Part shown: positions 7,772 to 16,065 of the stretch, in pieces
Layout: each line of letters opens with the position of its first letter
Position numbering within the stretch: the first letter of the stretch is position 1
Assembly (NCBI RefSeq): GCF_003574465.1
Contig: NZ_QOWC01000031.1
Location: 1-49,828 of the forward strand
Direction of reading: 5' to 3'
Source: Methylobacterium crusticola
GTDB taxonomy: Bacteria > Pseudomonadota > Alphaproteobacteria > Rhizobiales > Beijerinckiaceae
DNA: 49,828 nucleotides
Program-made: the position numbers and the translations under genes
Notes under the pieces: model-generated
The model's input: only the letters and a program-made list of their open reading frames with translations
Told to the model about the DNA's origin: nothing
Databases searched by the model: none

Positions 7772-8420
7772 CGTGGCTCCTCGTGCTCGAACCTCCCCCT
7801 CATAGAGGCAAGGCGCGCCGCCGCGAAAGGTCGCCGGCCCCGGGCCCGATGCTCCGTCGCGGGGTCGGCCGGCGGCCGCGAGGTCGCGTCGCGGCGGGTC
7901 GTGCCGGTCTCTGCGCCCGCGCATCGCCGCGCCGGCCAAGGCCACGGCGGTCGCTTGACGCGAGAATGAGTGTTCATTATCTCGGCGGAACTCGGCCGTT
8001 CGGCGACGGGCATCCGGCCTGGCGCGCAGCCGGCGGCTCGCGAGGAACGAACACCGTCAGGCTCGCTCACAGCTCTCCCGTGCCGGCGCCACCGGAGCCT
8101 GGGGGGTACCGGGACCGCTCGGTCCGGACGCGGAGCCCGGGACGCCGGCCGGCCCGGCGATCCGGCGTCCGCGCGGGCCAGGAACCTGTCCGGGCGCCCC
8201 GCTGCCAGCCTCCCGGCCCGTCGGCCCGGAGGCGCTCAAACCCGTTCGTTCATCAAGACGTTTGGTGAGTCAACGGCTTAGACGCCATCGGACGCCGCGT
8301 GAGGCGTCTACAGATCCCCGCGCCACCCGGCGCGGGTGGCGGCCCGACGGCAGGCCCCATCGCCCCTCGCCGGAATCCCGGCCCGCGAGCGCCTTCCTCC
8401 GTCATCGCTGTGGAGCGAAC
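7772..8420. other. Intergenic region between the oxidoreductase and lpxD
   Basis: About 650 bases with no convincing gene. Open frames on both strands are Arg/Pro/Gly-rich and lack ribosome binding sites. It contains a well-formed plus-strand promoter with an embedded palindrome (7955-7983) that faces more than 400 bases of apparently non-coding DNA before lpxD. Confidence 0.5.
7955..7983 (+). promoter_or_regulatory. Promoter with TetR-type operator, no matching gene
   Basis: TTGACG (7955-7960) and TATCTC (7978-7983) are spaced by 17 bases. The spacer carries the palindrome AATGA-GTGT-TCATT (7965-7978), typical of TetR/AcrR operators that overlap their own promoter. No TetR gene is found nearby. 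The next plus-strand gene, lpxD, begins at 8421. Confidence 0.45.
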
Positions 8421-9461
8421 GTGACCTCCCACTCGCTGAGCGCACTGCACGGCCTGGCTCTGGCCGATCTTGCCGACGATGTCGGCGCCCCGCTCCCGCT
8501 GCATGCCGACGGCGGCGCGCGGGTGCGCGGGGGAGCGAGCCTCGAGACCGCCGAGCCCTGGCACGTCGCCTACATGGATCACTCCCGCTACGCGGCGGCC
8601 CTGCGCGACACCCGGGCGGGCGTCTGCATCGTGTCGCAGCGCTTCGCCCACATGGTCCCGTCCGGAACCGCGGCGATCGTCGTGCGCGACCCCTACCGGG
8701 CCTACGCCAAGCTCCTCGCCCGCCTGCATCCCGAGGAGATGCGGCCGATGCCGCAGCGCGGACGGGACAGCCCGCCCCTGGGCTGCTTCGTGCATCCGAC
8801 CGCCCGGGTCGCCCCCGGCGTCGTGCTCGATCCCGGCGTGGTGATCGGGGAGCGGGCGGTGATCGGGGCCGGCACGGTGATCGGGACCCACGCGAGCGTG
8901 GGTCCGGACGTCGTCATCGGCCGCGACTGCTCCATCGGCGCGAGCGCCACGCTCGTCCGGTGCACGATCGGCGATCGGGCGATCCTCCACCCCGGCGTGC
9001 GCATCGGCCAGGACGGCTTCGGCTTCGCCATGGGGGCGTCCGGCCACCTGAAGGTGCCCCAGCTCGGCCGGGTGGTGATCGGTGCGGATGTCGAGATCGG
9101 CGCGAACAGCACCGTCGACCGCGGCAGCGGCCGCGACACCGTCATCGGCGACGGGACGAAGATCGACAACCTGGTCCAGATCGCCCACAACGTCCGGATC
9201 GGGCGCCTCTGCGTGATCGTCGCCCAGGTCGGCATCGCCGGCTCGACGGTCCTGGAGGACGGGGTCGCGGTCGGCGGCCAGAGCGCGATCGCGGGCCACC
9301 TCCATATCGGCCGGGGGGCCCAGCTCGCGGCGGCCTCGCGGGTGATGCGCGACGTTCCGGCCGGCGCGCGCTGGGGCGGCATGCCGGCCAAGCCCCTGCG
9401 CGAGTGGTTCCGCGAGCAGACGACGCTCAAGGCCCTCGCCCGACGCCGCGGCGCGCCCTGA
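8421..9461 (+). CDS. lpxD: UDP-3-O-acylglucosamine N-acyltransferase (LpxD)
   Basis: 346 aa, normal LpxD length. The N-terminal uridine-binding domain covers about residues 1-110. A left-handed beta-helix of hexapeptide repeats ([19 protein letters not shown] and onward) covers about 125-320. GQDGFGFA (196-203) and the catalytic His256 in QIAHNVRIG are present. LpxD transfers a 3-hydroxyacyl chain from ACP to UDP-3-O-acylglucosamine in lipid A synthesis. The GTG start at 8421 follows GGAG. The essential lpxD is normally clustered with bamA, fabZ, lpxA and lpxB. This copy stands alone, so it is probably a paralogue with a specialised acyl choice. Confidence 0.88.
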   Translation: MTSHSLSALHGLALADLADDVGAPLPLHADGGARVRGGASLETAEPWHVAYMDHSRYAAALRDTRAGVCIVSQRFAHMVPSGTAAIVVRDPYRAYAKLLARLHPEEMRPMPQRGRDSPPLGCFVHPTARVAPGVVLDPGVVIGERAVIGAGTVIGTHASVGPDVVIGRDCSIGASATLVRCTIGDRAILHPGVRIGQDGFGFAMGASGHLKVPQLGRVVIGADVEIGANSTVDRGSGRDTVIGDGTKIDNLVQIAHNVRIGRLCVIVAQVGIAGSTVLEDGVAVGGQSAIAGHLHIGRGAQLAAASRVMRDVPAGARWGGMPAKPLREWFREQTTLKALARRRGAP

Positions 9462-9479
9462 CGCCGAGGGCCGCTCCCG

Positions 9480-9497
9480 CGGGATCGGGAGATCCCG
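9480..9497. terminator. Hairpin between convergent lpxD and hydrolase
   Basis: CGGGATC (9480-9486) and GATCCCG (9491-9497) form a 7-bp stem with a 4-base loop between two convergent stop codons. No U-tract is present, so termination is inferred from position and structure. Confidence 0.45.
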
Positions 9498-9536
9498 GGT
9501 GCGGCGGGCCGGGGCAGGGGGTGTCTCAGGCCCGGC

Positions 9537-10610
9537 TCAGGCCCATCTCAGGCTCTTGCCGTCCGCCGCCAGGACCGTGTCCACCGCCCGCACGATCTGG
9601 GGCTTGGCGGCGTAGTGGATCATGTGGCCGAGACCCGGGAGCAGCGTCAGCGTGCTCCCGGCCACCTCCTCGTGCAGGCGGCAGGATTGCCCGGCCGGAT
9701 TCACGATCGCGTCCGCGTCGCCGCTCAGGATCGCCAGCGGCACCCGCAAGCCGCCGTAGCAGGGCCGGAGCTGGGCCGCCGCGGCGTTCATGCTCGCCGT
9801 GTCCTCCGCGCTCGCGCGCGCCTGGGTCGGGTGGATCGAGAGGCCGACGGGGAAGCGGGCCTGGAAGCTGGCCGGAACGGATTGCGGCCGGAACACGTGC
9901 CGGAACACCTGCGGGGCGAGCAGGTGCCCGATCGCGGCCGGCATCAGCGAGCGGGCCGCATCCCCGACGCCCGGGACCGCCAGGGGCGCGAGCAGCGCCA
10001 CGTCGGCGCGCCGGGCCGCGTAGTAGTACCCGGACAGGAGCACGAGGCCCCGCACCGCGTCCGGCGCCTGGGTGGCGACCGTCAGGGCCACGAGGGTGCC
10101 CCAGGAATGCCCCACGAGGACGGGGCGCTCGACGCCGAGGCGCTCGAGCACGCGGCGCACGAGCCGGGCCTGGGCGGCGGCCGTCCAGATCCGGTGGCGC
10201 GGCCGCTCGGTGTGGCCAAAGCCGGGCCTGTCGATGGCGATCACCCGGTAGCGCTTGGCCAGCCGGTCGACGAGGCCGCAGATCACGAAATCCTCCGCCA
10301 TGGTGCCGTTGCCGTGGATCAGGACCACGGGCCGGCCCTTGCCGCGGGCGATGTAGTGGACCTGCAGCCCGTCGACGTCGACGAACTGTCCCGAGGGACG
10401 GGCGGCGTCGGCACCCGGCGCCGCCCTCATGACCGTCACGGCGTTGCCGACCTGGCGCGCCGCCTTGCGGCCCTCGCGGGCCGCGGCCCCGGTGAGCTCG
10501 GCACCGGATCTCAGCAGCTTGGTGACGCTGTTGGCGACGGTCTTGGCGACGCCGGAGGAGACGCGGCGGGACACCCGCTTGGAGGCGCGCCACTGGGCAG
10601 TTGGGAGCAC
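9537..10610 (-). CDS. Alpha/beta-fold hydrolase
   Basis: 357 aa. After a basic, helix-prone N-terminal extension of about 70 residues, the alpha/beta hydrolase domain begins (FVDVDGLQVHYIARGKG). The oxyanion motif LIHGNG is at about 98-102, nucleophile Ser169 sits in GHSWG, the acid is in SGDAD (about 297-301), and the catalytic His is His329 in GLGHM. The substrate is unknown. Relatives include epoxide hydrolases, haloalkane-type and ester hydrolases. The GTG start at 10610 was chosen because a GGAGAAG ribosome binding site precedes it and the coding character fades upstream. It is convergent with lpxD. Confidence 0.85.
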   Translation of the reverse strand: MLPTAQWRASKRVSRRVSSGVAKTVANSVTKLLRSGAELTGAAAREGRKAARQVGNAVTVMRAAPGADAARPSGQFVDVDGLQVHYIARGKGRPVVLIHGNGTMAEDFVICGLVDRLAKRYRVIAIDRPGFGHTERPRHRIWTAAAQARLVRRVLERLGVERPVLVGHSWGTLVALTVATQAPDAVRGLVLLSGYYYAARRADVALLAPLAVPGVGDAARSLMPAAIGHLLAPQVFRHVFRPQSVPASFQARFPVGLSIHPTQARASAEDTASMNAAAAQLRPCYGGLRVPLAILSGDADAIVNPAGQSCRLHEEVAGSTLTLLPGLGHMIHYAAKPQIVRAVDTVLAADGKSLRWA

Positions 10611-11034
10611 GATGGCTTCTCCGGATGCGGCCCTGACCAGGGCACGCCGCTGCGGCGGGGCGCAGCGGCCGAACGGACGAGGACGGGCCGGCACCGGAGC
10701 GCGGCCTCCCGCCCGCGCAGTGTCTCCCGCGCCGCAATAACGTGGCGTTACGCCCGGCGTTGCGCGACCGGGATCGCTCGCCCGCCGCACCGGGCGGATG
10801 CGAGCCGCCCCGGCGTGCCGGGACCTTCCCCACCGCGCGAAAGGGGACGCGGCGGTCCCGGGAGCCCGGCACCCGGTCGAGCGTCCCGGCCCTTGCCGGG
10901 TCGTCAATGACCGGCTCGCGGAGGCGCCCGTCCGCGCGGGCGACGAGGCCCGGCGGCCGGCCGGCGCGGTCGGGGAGGGGAGGGGCCGTGCGCGGCACGA
11001 ACGCGGCCGCCGCGAGGCCGGGGGGGCGGCGGCG
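10611..11034. other. Intergenic region, no gene seen
   Basis: About 420 bases of very GC-rich sequence. The only structure noted is a short palindrome TAACG-TGG-CGTTA (10738-10750), about 130 bases upstream of the hydrolase start, which could be an operator for that leftward gene. Open frames here look random. Confidence 0.4.
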
Positions 11035-11472
11035 CTACGGCGCCCTGCGGGGGCGGTACTCCTCGGGCGGCTGCGGGTTGTTGGCCGGGTTCGTGTCGTG
11101 CTTCGACAGGCGTTCGATCAGCCCGCCGACGAGGGGCCTCAAGTCCGCCTCGAGGGCGTCCGCCTCCGCCTTGCCGTAGATTTCCCGGCCCCCCACGTGC
11201 AGCGCGAAGGATTTCAGGTGCTTGGCGCGCTTCACCGGATCCTCGATCGTGGCTTTGGTCCAGGCATAGAGCGGGAACTCGTCCACCCCGTGCGTCTCCG
11301 CTGCCGCGACGTAGTCGGAGAAGGCGTCGAACTGGGATTTGATCGCCGCGCCGTGCTTCGTCAGGACGGCGCCGAGCGGCGCCAGCGCGGGACTGCCGGG
11401 ATCGCTGCGGGCGTCCTCGACGAGGGCGTCCGGCAGGTAGAGGCGCAGTTGGTACTGCCAGTCGTCGCGCAT
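11035..11472 (-). CDS. Hypothetical protein (145 aa)
   Basis: Unrecognised soluble protein beginning MRDDWQYQLRLYLPDALVED. The composition is balanced, with many Trp, Tyr, Phe and charged residues, which supports a real gene. It ends in a Pro/Asn/Arg-rich tail (NNPQPPEEYRPRRAP). No signal peptide or membrane helix is seen. A second possible start four codons upstream (MGCSMRDDW) cannot be excluded because neither ATG has a strong ribosome binding site. It is divergent from the aldo/keto reductase gene across about 260 bases that contain a strong palindrome at 11683-11702. Confidence 0.65.
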   Translation of the reverse strand: MRDDWQYQLRLYLPDALVEDARSDPGSPALAPLGAVLTKHGAAIKSQFDAFSDYVAAAETHGVDEFPLYAWTKATIEDPVKRAKHLKSFALHVGGREIYGKAEADALEADLRPLVGGLIERLSKHDTNPANNPQPPEEYRPRRAP

Positions 11473-11682
11473 GGAGCAGCCCATCCGGGAACGGAAGCGG
11501 GCCGCGACGGTGGGCCATCGCGGGCGCCCGGTCAATCGCGCGTTGCGCGCCCGCGCGCGCGGTGCACGCCCGCGGCGGCGCCGGTGCGACGCGGCGCGGC
11601 CGGCGCGGCGGGGCACCGGGCATGCGCCGGCCGCAGCCCTGACCGGACGTGCAACGGACATGATGCCCGTCGCGTTTCCTGT

Positions 11683-11702
11683 ATCATGATGATTGTCATG
11701 AT
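11683..11702. promoter_or_regulatory. Perfect inverted repeat upstream of the aldo/keto reductase
   Basis: ATCATGA (11683-11689) and TCATGAT (11696-11702) form perfect 7-bp arms with a 6-base spacer. It ends 29 bases before the aldo/keto reductase ATG, in the only AT-rich patch of this gap. It is a likely operator for an unidentified regulator. Confidence 0.5.
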
Positions 11703-11731
11703 TGCGTCGGTTCGGGGCGGGAGGTGATGCG

Positions 11732-12772
11732 ATGCGCTACCGGGTGTTCGGTCGGACGGGTTTGCGCGTGTCGAGCCTGGCGCTCGGAACCGGGGTGTTC
11801 GGGACGGGCTGGGGCTACGGTTCGGAGCGTCCGGAGGCGAGGTCCGTCTACGACGGCTACCGCGCCGCGGGCGGCAACTTCATCGACACCGCCGACCAGT
11901 ACCAGTTCGGGCAGTCGGAGACGTTCCTCGGCGAGTTCATCGGCGCGGACCGCGACGACGTCGTGCTGGCGACGAAGTTCGCGCTCGGCGCCTCGCCCGG
12001 GGCCGGGCTCCAGGGCACGGGCAACAGCCGCAAGGCCATGATCCAGTCCGTCGAGGCGAGCCTGAGGCGGCTCGCGACCGACCGGATCGACCTTCTCTGG
12101 GTGCACATGCCGGACGGCGTCACCCCGGTCGAGGAGATCGCGCGCGGGTTCGACGCCCTGATCCGCTCCGGCAAGGTCCTGTATGCCGGGCTGTCCGACT
12201 TCCCGGCCTGGCGCGTCGCCACAGCCGCGACGCTCGCCGAGGCGCGCGGCTGGGCGCCGATCTCGGCGATGCAGACCGAGTACAGCCTCCTCGAGCGCAC
12301 GCCCGAGGCCGAGCTCCTGCCGATGGCGGCGGCGTTCGGCCTCGGCACGGTCGGCTGGTCGCCCCTCGGCGGAGGGCTCCTGACGGGCAAGTACCGCTCC
12401 GGCGAGACGGGCCGGGCGCAGGGGCTCGGCGCCGTCATCCATCAGGAGCGCGACGCCCGCTCGACCGCGATCGTCGATGCGGTGCTGGCGGTCGCGGCGG
12501 AGCTCGGCGTGCCGCCCGGGCAGGCCGCCATCGCCTGGGTCCTGGCGAAGGGCGTCCTGCCGATCATCGGGCCGCGGACCCGGGCGCAGCTCGACGACAA
12601 CCTCGCGTCGGCGGAGGTCGCCCTGAGCGCCGCCCAGGTCGCGCGGCTCGACGCCGCGAGCGCCGTCCCGCTCGGGTTCCCGCACGACCTGGTGGCGGCG
12701 CCGCGCGCCCGCGACCGGCTGTTCGCCGGCAGGCTCGACCGGGTCGACGGGCTCGGCGCCCCGGTCCGCTGA
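11732..12772 (+). CDS. Aldo/keto reductase
   Basis: 346 aa. The (beta/alpha)8 aldo/keto reductase fold is indicated by FGRTGLRVSSLALGTG at the N-terminus and the catalytic tetrad Asp52, Tyr57, Lys82 and His125 (FIDTADQY, ATKFAL, LLWVHMPD). The cofactor region SPLGGGLLTGKY and IIGPRTRAQL near the C-terminus is typical of the NADPH-dependent YajO/IolS-like subgroup. The substrate is unknown. The start at 11732 follows a strong GGGAGGTGA ribosome binding site. The thiolase gene begins 51 bases downstream on the same strand, suggesting a two-gene operon, possibly under the 11683-11702 palindrome. Confidence 0.9.
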   Translation: MRYRVFGRTGLRVSSLALGTGVFGTGWGYGSERPEARSVYDGYRAAGGNFIDTADQYQFGQSETFLGEFIGADRDDVVLATKFALGASPGAGLQGTGNSRKAMIQSVEASLRRLATDRIDLLWVHMPDGVTPVEEIARGFDALIRSGKVLYAGLSDFPAWRVATAATLAEARGWAPISAMQTEYSLLERTPEAELLPMAAAFGLGTVGWSPLGGGLLTGKYRSGETGRAQGLGAVIHQERDARSTAIVDAVLAVAAELGVPPGQAAIAWVLAKGVLPIIGPRTRAQLDDNLASAEVALSAAQVARLDAASAVPLGFPHDLVAAPRARDRLFAGRLDRVDGLGAPVR

Positions 12773-12823
12773 GAGGCCGCGCCGGCGCTCGTGCCGGCGG
12801 GCGACGACAGGAGAGACGTCGAG

Positions 12824-14008
12824 ATGAGCACGCGTGAGATCGTCCTCGCGGCCCCGGTCCGGACCGCCATCGGAACCTTCAACGGCAGCCTGAAGGGCAC
12901 GCCGGCGACCGCACTCGCGGCCGTCGCCGTGCGCGAGACCCTGCGGCGGGCCGGCCTCGACCCGGCGGCGGTCGGCTCCGTGGTGATGGGCAACGTCATC
13001 CAGGCCGGCAACCGGATGAACCCGGCCCGGCAGGCGGCGATCGGCGGCGGCGTCCCCGTCTCGGTGCCCGCCATGACGGTGAACCGCGTCTGCGGCTCGG
13101 GGGCCCAGGCCGTCGTCACGGCGGCCCAGCAGATCGCGGCCGGCGAGATCGGCCTCGCGGTCGCGGGCGGCACCGAGAACATGGACCGCGCGCCCTACCT
13201 GATGGCCGGCGGCCGCTGGGGCCACAGGATGGGGCCGGCCGAGATCCTCGACAGCCTGCTCACCGACGGGCTGAACGACGCCTTCTCGAACGAGCATTCC
13301 GGCTGGCACACCGAGGATCTCGTGACGCGCGCGCGCCTCACCCGGGAGGAGCAGGATCGCTTCGCGGCCCGCTCGCAGCGGCTCTTCGCGGCCGCCCGGG
13401 AGGCGGGCCGGTTCGTCGACGAGATCGTCGCCGTCGAGGTGCCGGGGAAGGCCGGCCCGGTCCGCTTCGCCGCCGACGAGGCGCCGCGCCCCGACACGAC
13501 GGTGGCCTCGCTCGCGCGGCTGAAGCCCGCCTTCCGGCCCGAGGGCACCATCACGGCCGGCAACGCGCCGGGCCTGAACAGCGGCGCCGCCGCGATGGTC
13601 GTGGCGGATCGCGGCGTCGCCGAGGCCGCGCGCGTCGCGCCCCTGGCGCGGCTGGCCGGCTACGGCATCGCCGCGGTCGAGCCCGGGCTGTTCGGCCTCG
13701 GCCCCGTGCCGGCGGTCGGGCGGGCGCTGGAGCACGCCGGATGGCGGCTCCCGGACGTGGAGCGGATCGAGATCAACGAGGCGTTCGCGGCCGTGCCGCT
13801 CGCCGTCGCCCGGGAGCTCGGCCTGCCGGAGGACATCATCAACGTGGAGGGCGGAGCCATCGCGCACGGCCACGCCATCGGGGCGACCGGCGCCGTGCTG
13901 GTCACGCGCCTGCTCCACTCGATGCGGCGCGACGGGCTCAGGCGCGGGATGGTCACCCTCTGCATCGGCGGCGGCCAGGGCATCGCGCTGGCCCTGGAGA
14001 TGCTCTGA
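12824..14008 (+). CDS. Acetyl-CoA C-acyltransferase (thiolase)
   Basis: 394 aa, the standard thiolase length. The acyl-accepting Cys90 sits in NRVCGSG, the general-base His350 in AHGHAIGATG (usually GHPIGASG), and the second Cys380 in LCIGGGQG. The N-terminal motif APVRTAIGTFNGSL is also typical. It catalyses reversible condensation of two acetyl-CoA or cleavage of 3-ketoacyl-CoA. Whether it is biosynthetic (PhaA-like) or degradative cannot be decided. The ATG at 12824 follows AGGAGAG. It is the second gene after the aldo/keto reductase and is followed by a strong hairpin. Confidence 0.93.
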   Translation: MSTREIVLAAPVRTAIGTFNGSLKGTPATALAAVAVRETLRRAGLDPAAVGSVVMGNVIQAGNRMNPARQAAIGGGVPVSVPAMTVNRVCGSGAQAVVTAAQQIAAGEIGLAVAGGTENMDRAPYLMAGGRWGHRMGPAEILDSLLTDGLNDAFSNEHSGWHTEDLVTRARLTREEQDRFAARSQRLFAAAREAGRFVDEIVAVEVPGKAGPVRFAADEAPRPDTTVASLARLKPAFRPEGTITAGNAPGLNSGAAAMVVADRGVAEAARVAPLARLAGYGIAAVEPGLFGLGPVPAVGRALEHAGWRLPDVERIEINEAFAAVPLAVARELGLPEDIINVEGGAIAHGHAIGATGAVLVTRLLHSMRRDGLRRGMVTLCIGGGQGIALALEML

Positions 14009-14033
14009 GCCCGCCTGCCGGCGGCCTCCCGCC

Positions 14034-14058
14034 GCGCGCCGGGACCGGCCCGGCGCGC
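14034..14058. terminator. Strong hairpin between the thiolase and the secreted-protein gene
   Basis: GCGCGCCGGG (14034-14043) and CCCGGCGCGC (14049-14058) form a perfect 10-bp stem with a 5-base loop, 26 bases after the thiolase stop. It lies between convergent genes and may act on both. There is no U-tract. Confidence 0.55.
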
Positions 14059-14110
14059 CACGGGGCCGGGGAGGGGGCCGGGCCGCCTCCCCGGGCGGCG
14101 GGGCCGTGCC

Positions 14111-14467
14111 TCAGGGCAGGGCGGCGGCTTCCCGGATCCCGGCCGGGACGGCGGCGACCGAGACCGTGTCGCCCTCGCGGCTGATCGCGACGGCGCGGGC
14201 CGCGAGGCCGGCCTGGCGGGGCATCGAGACGATCACGCGCTGGCCCGGGGCGAGCACGGCCTCGAACCGCACCGCGGGAGCGGCGGCCCGCGGCGCGAGC
14301 GTCACGACGACGTGGTAGCCGTCGGGCGCGACCGTGTAGTAGCCGACCCCCGCGAGCGGCCCGAGGTCGACGGGGGCGGCCTGGGACGGCCGGATCGCGT
14401 CGGCGGAGGCCGCGCCGGCGAGCGACGAGGCGGCCGCGGCCGCGAGGAGCGTCGTGCGGAACGTCAT
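14111..14467 (-). CDS. Small secreted protein of unknown function
   Basis: 118 aa with a clear Sec signal peptide (MTFRTTLLAAAAASSLAGAASA, cleavage after about residue 22). The mature part of about 95 residues is rich in Val and Ala with beta-strand periodicity (GYYTVAPDGYHVVVTLAP), suggesting a small periplasmic beta-domain. No Cys is present. The ATG at 14467 follows AAGGAAGGA. The gene is divergent from the LysR regulator, which starts 96 bases away, so it is a likely target of that regulator. No family was recognised. Confidence 0.75.
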   Translation of the reverse strand: MTFRTTLLAAAAASSLAGAASADAIRPSQAAPVDLGPLAGVGYYTVAPDGYHVVVTLAPRAAAPAVRFEAVLAPGQRVIVSMPRQAGLAARAVAISREGDTVSVAAVPAGIREAAALP

Positions 14468-14563
14468 GATGCGGGTCCTTCCTTGCGGGGCGCGGTCCCG
14501 GCCCCCTTGCCTTCGCCCCATATGCGGTGCAGTGCAGCATGGATCAAACAGATCGCATCGATA
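14468..14563. promoter_or_regulatory. Divergent promoter region with LysR-type symmetry
   Basis: The gap between the secreted protein and the LysR gene, continuing into the first lysR codons, contains repeated ATCGAT/GATC elements. These include the imperfect palindrome ATCGATA-ATGAC-TATTGAT around the lysR start and CAGATCG/CGATCTG arms about 25 bases apart. Such dyads are usual LysR binding sites in divergent promoters. Confidence 0.4.
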
Positions 14564-15505
14564 ATGACTATTGATCACATCGATCTGGCGGGCGTCGATC
14601 TCAACCTGCTGGTCGCCCTCGACGCGCTCCTGTCCGAGCAGAGCGTCACGCGCGCGGCGGCGCGCACGGGGGTCGGGCAGTCGGCGATGAGCGCGAGCCT
14701 CGGGCGGCTGCGCGCGCTCTTCGGCGACAGGCTGCTGACGCGGGCGCCGGAGGGCATGCGGCCGACGCCCCGGGCCCTCGCGCTCGCCGGACCGGTACGG
14801 TCGGCGCTGCGGCAGGTCCAGATGCTGGTGCGGCGCGACGAGGCGTTCGATCCCCGGACGGCCGAGCGCACCTTCACGGTCAGCCTGCCCGACAGCACGG
14901 AGGTCCTGCTCGGGCCGCGGCTCCTCGCGGCCCTGCGCGCCGAGGCGCCCGGCATCAGCCTGCTCCTGCGCTCCATCGACCGCGCCCACCTCCTCCAGGA
15001 GGTCGATGCCGACCGGATCGATCTCGCGATCGACCTGTCGTTCCGCGGGCAGCTGCACCACAAGCAGCGCGTGCTCTACCGCGACAGCTACGTCTGCCTG
15101 TTCAACGGCGCGCTCGTGGGGCTGACGCCGCCGATCTCCCTCGACGACTACCTGCGCTTTCCCCACGTGCTGACCAGCCTCAAGGAGACCGCCCACGGGG
15201 TCGTCGACGATGCCCTGGCGAAGCTCGGCCGGCGCCGCACGCTCGCCGTCACCTCGCCCCGCTTCCTGGCGGTGCCCTTCCTGGTGCGCGAGGCGCCGGT
15301 GCTGACGACCATGCACGCCCGCCTCGCGCACGTGTTCGCCGACGCCCTCGGCCTGACCGTGAGCCCCGCGCCGGTTGCCCTTGAGGACGTCGCGATGTCG
15401 ATGCTGTGGCACGCGTCCTACGACGCGGACCCGGCCCATCGCTGGCTGCGGACCCTGCTGCGCCGGATCGCGCACGACCCGGCGCGTGCCCGGGCCGACG
15501 CGTGA
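14564..15505 (+). CDS. LysR-family transcriptional regulator
   Basis: 313 aa. The N-terminal winged helix-turn-helix covers residues about 5-65 (VDLNLLVALDALLSEQSVTRAAARTG), and residues about 95-300 form the periplasmic-binding-like effector domain. The pattern DLNLLVALDALL is characteristic of the NodD/LeuO-like LysR branch, whose ligands are often aromatic. The ATG at 14564 was preferred because it gives the standard N-terminus; the longer frame runs through the divergent gene. It probably regulates itself and the adjacent secreted-protein gene. Confidence 0.9.
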   Translation: MTIDHIDLAGVDLNLLVALDALLSEQSVTRAAARTGVGQSAMSASLGRLRALFGDRLLTRAPEGMRPTPRALALAGPVRSALRQVQMLVRRDEAFDPRTAERTFTVSLPDSTEVLLGPRLLAALRAEAPGISLLLRSIDRAHLLQEVDADRIDLAIDLSFRGQLHHKQRVLYRDSYVCLFNGALVGLTPPISLDDYLRFPHVLTSLKETAHGVVDDALAKLGRRRTLAVTSPRFLAVPFLVREAPVLTTMHARLAHVFADALGLTVSPAPVALEDVAMSMLWHASYDADPAHRWLRTLLRRIAHDPARARADA

Positions 15506-15617
15506 CCGGCGCCGCCATCCGCTGCCCGGGCGCCGGGTCGCAGCCGCCGGGCGAGGCCCCTCGCCGGAGCCTCGCCCGGCGGACCGACCGCCGCGTCGCG
15601 CGGACCCGGGCGCGGCG

Positions 15618-15953
15618 CTACGCGGCCGGCGCCAGGACCGTCGCGGCCCCGACGAGGTGGTAGAAGCGGCCGTCGAACAGCTTCATCACCTCGACGGTCG
15701 CCGCGTGCGATTCCGGGCGGATCGGGGACGCGAGGCAGGCGTCGATCGTCGCCTGGTCGGGAAAGTCCATCTCCAGGATCATCGCGATGGGGCGGGCGTC
15801 CTCGTCCCTCGCCTGCATGCGCTGGACCCGCACCGCGGTGACGCCGGGAAACCGGCGCCAGAGCGGCTCGAGCTCCTCGCGCACCCGCCGGAAGAACTCC
15901 TCCTCGCGGCCGTCCCGTATCGTGCCCTCGTAGATCGCGGTCCTCGTCAGCAT
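15618..15953 (-). CDS. Dimeric alpha-beta barrel (ABM/EthD-like) small protein
   Basis: 111 aa. The pattern of strand (TRTAIYEGTI), helix (EEEFFRRVREELEPLWRRFPG), strand (VTAVRVQRMQ), strand (PIAMILEMDFPDQATIDACL) and a final FYHLVGA segment fits the ferredoxin-like dimeric alpha-beta barrel of stress-response, EthD or antibiotic-monooxygenase-type proteins. The assignment is structural and not to a specific enzyme. The ATG at 15953 follows GGAGGA. The gene lies 113 bases downstream of a 3-hydroxyisobutyrate-dehydrogenase-like gene on the same strand, so the two may be cotranscribed. Confidence 0.65.
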   Translation of the reverse strand: MLTRTAIYEGTIRDGREEEFFRRVREELEPLWRRFPGVTAVRVQRMQARDEDARPIAMILEMDFPDQATIDACLASPIRPESHAATVEVMKLFDGRFYHLVGAATVLAPAA

Positions 15954-16065
15954 CGGGCGTCCTCCAGCCATGGCGCGGGCGCGACGATAGCGCATCGCGG
16001 CCGGTCGCGAACCGCCGGCCCGGCGGCGGGAGAGTGCGGCGGCCGTCCGTCCGGCCGCCGGCGGC

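Noticed and set aside
7783..8281. Possible short genes downstream of the TetR-like promoter
   Set aside because: Frames are Arg/Pro/Gly-rich, lack ribosome binding sites and resemble no TetR helix-turn-helix.
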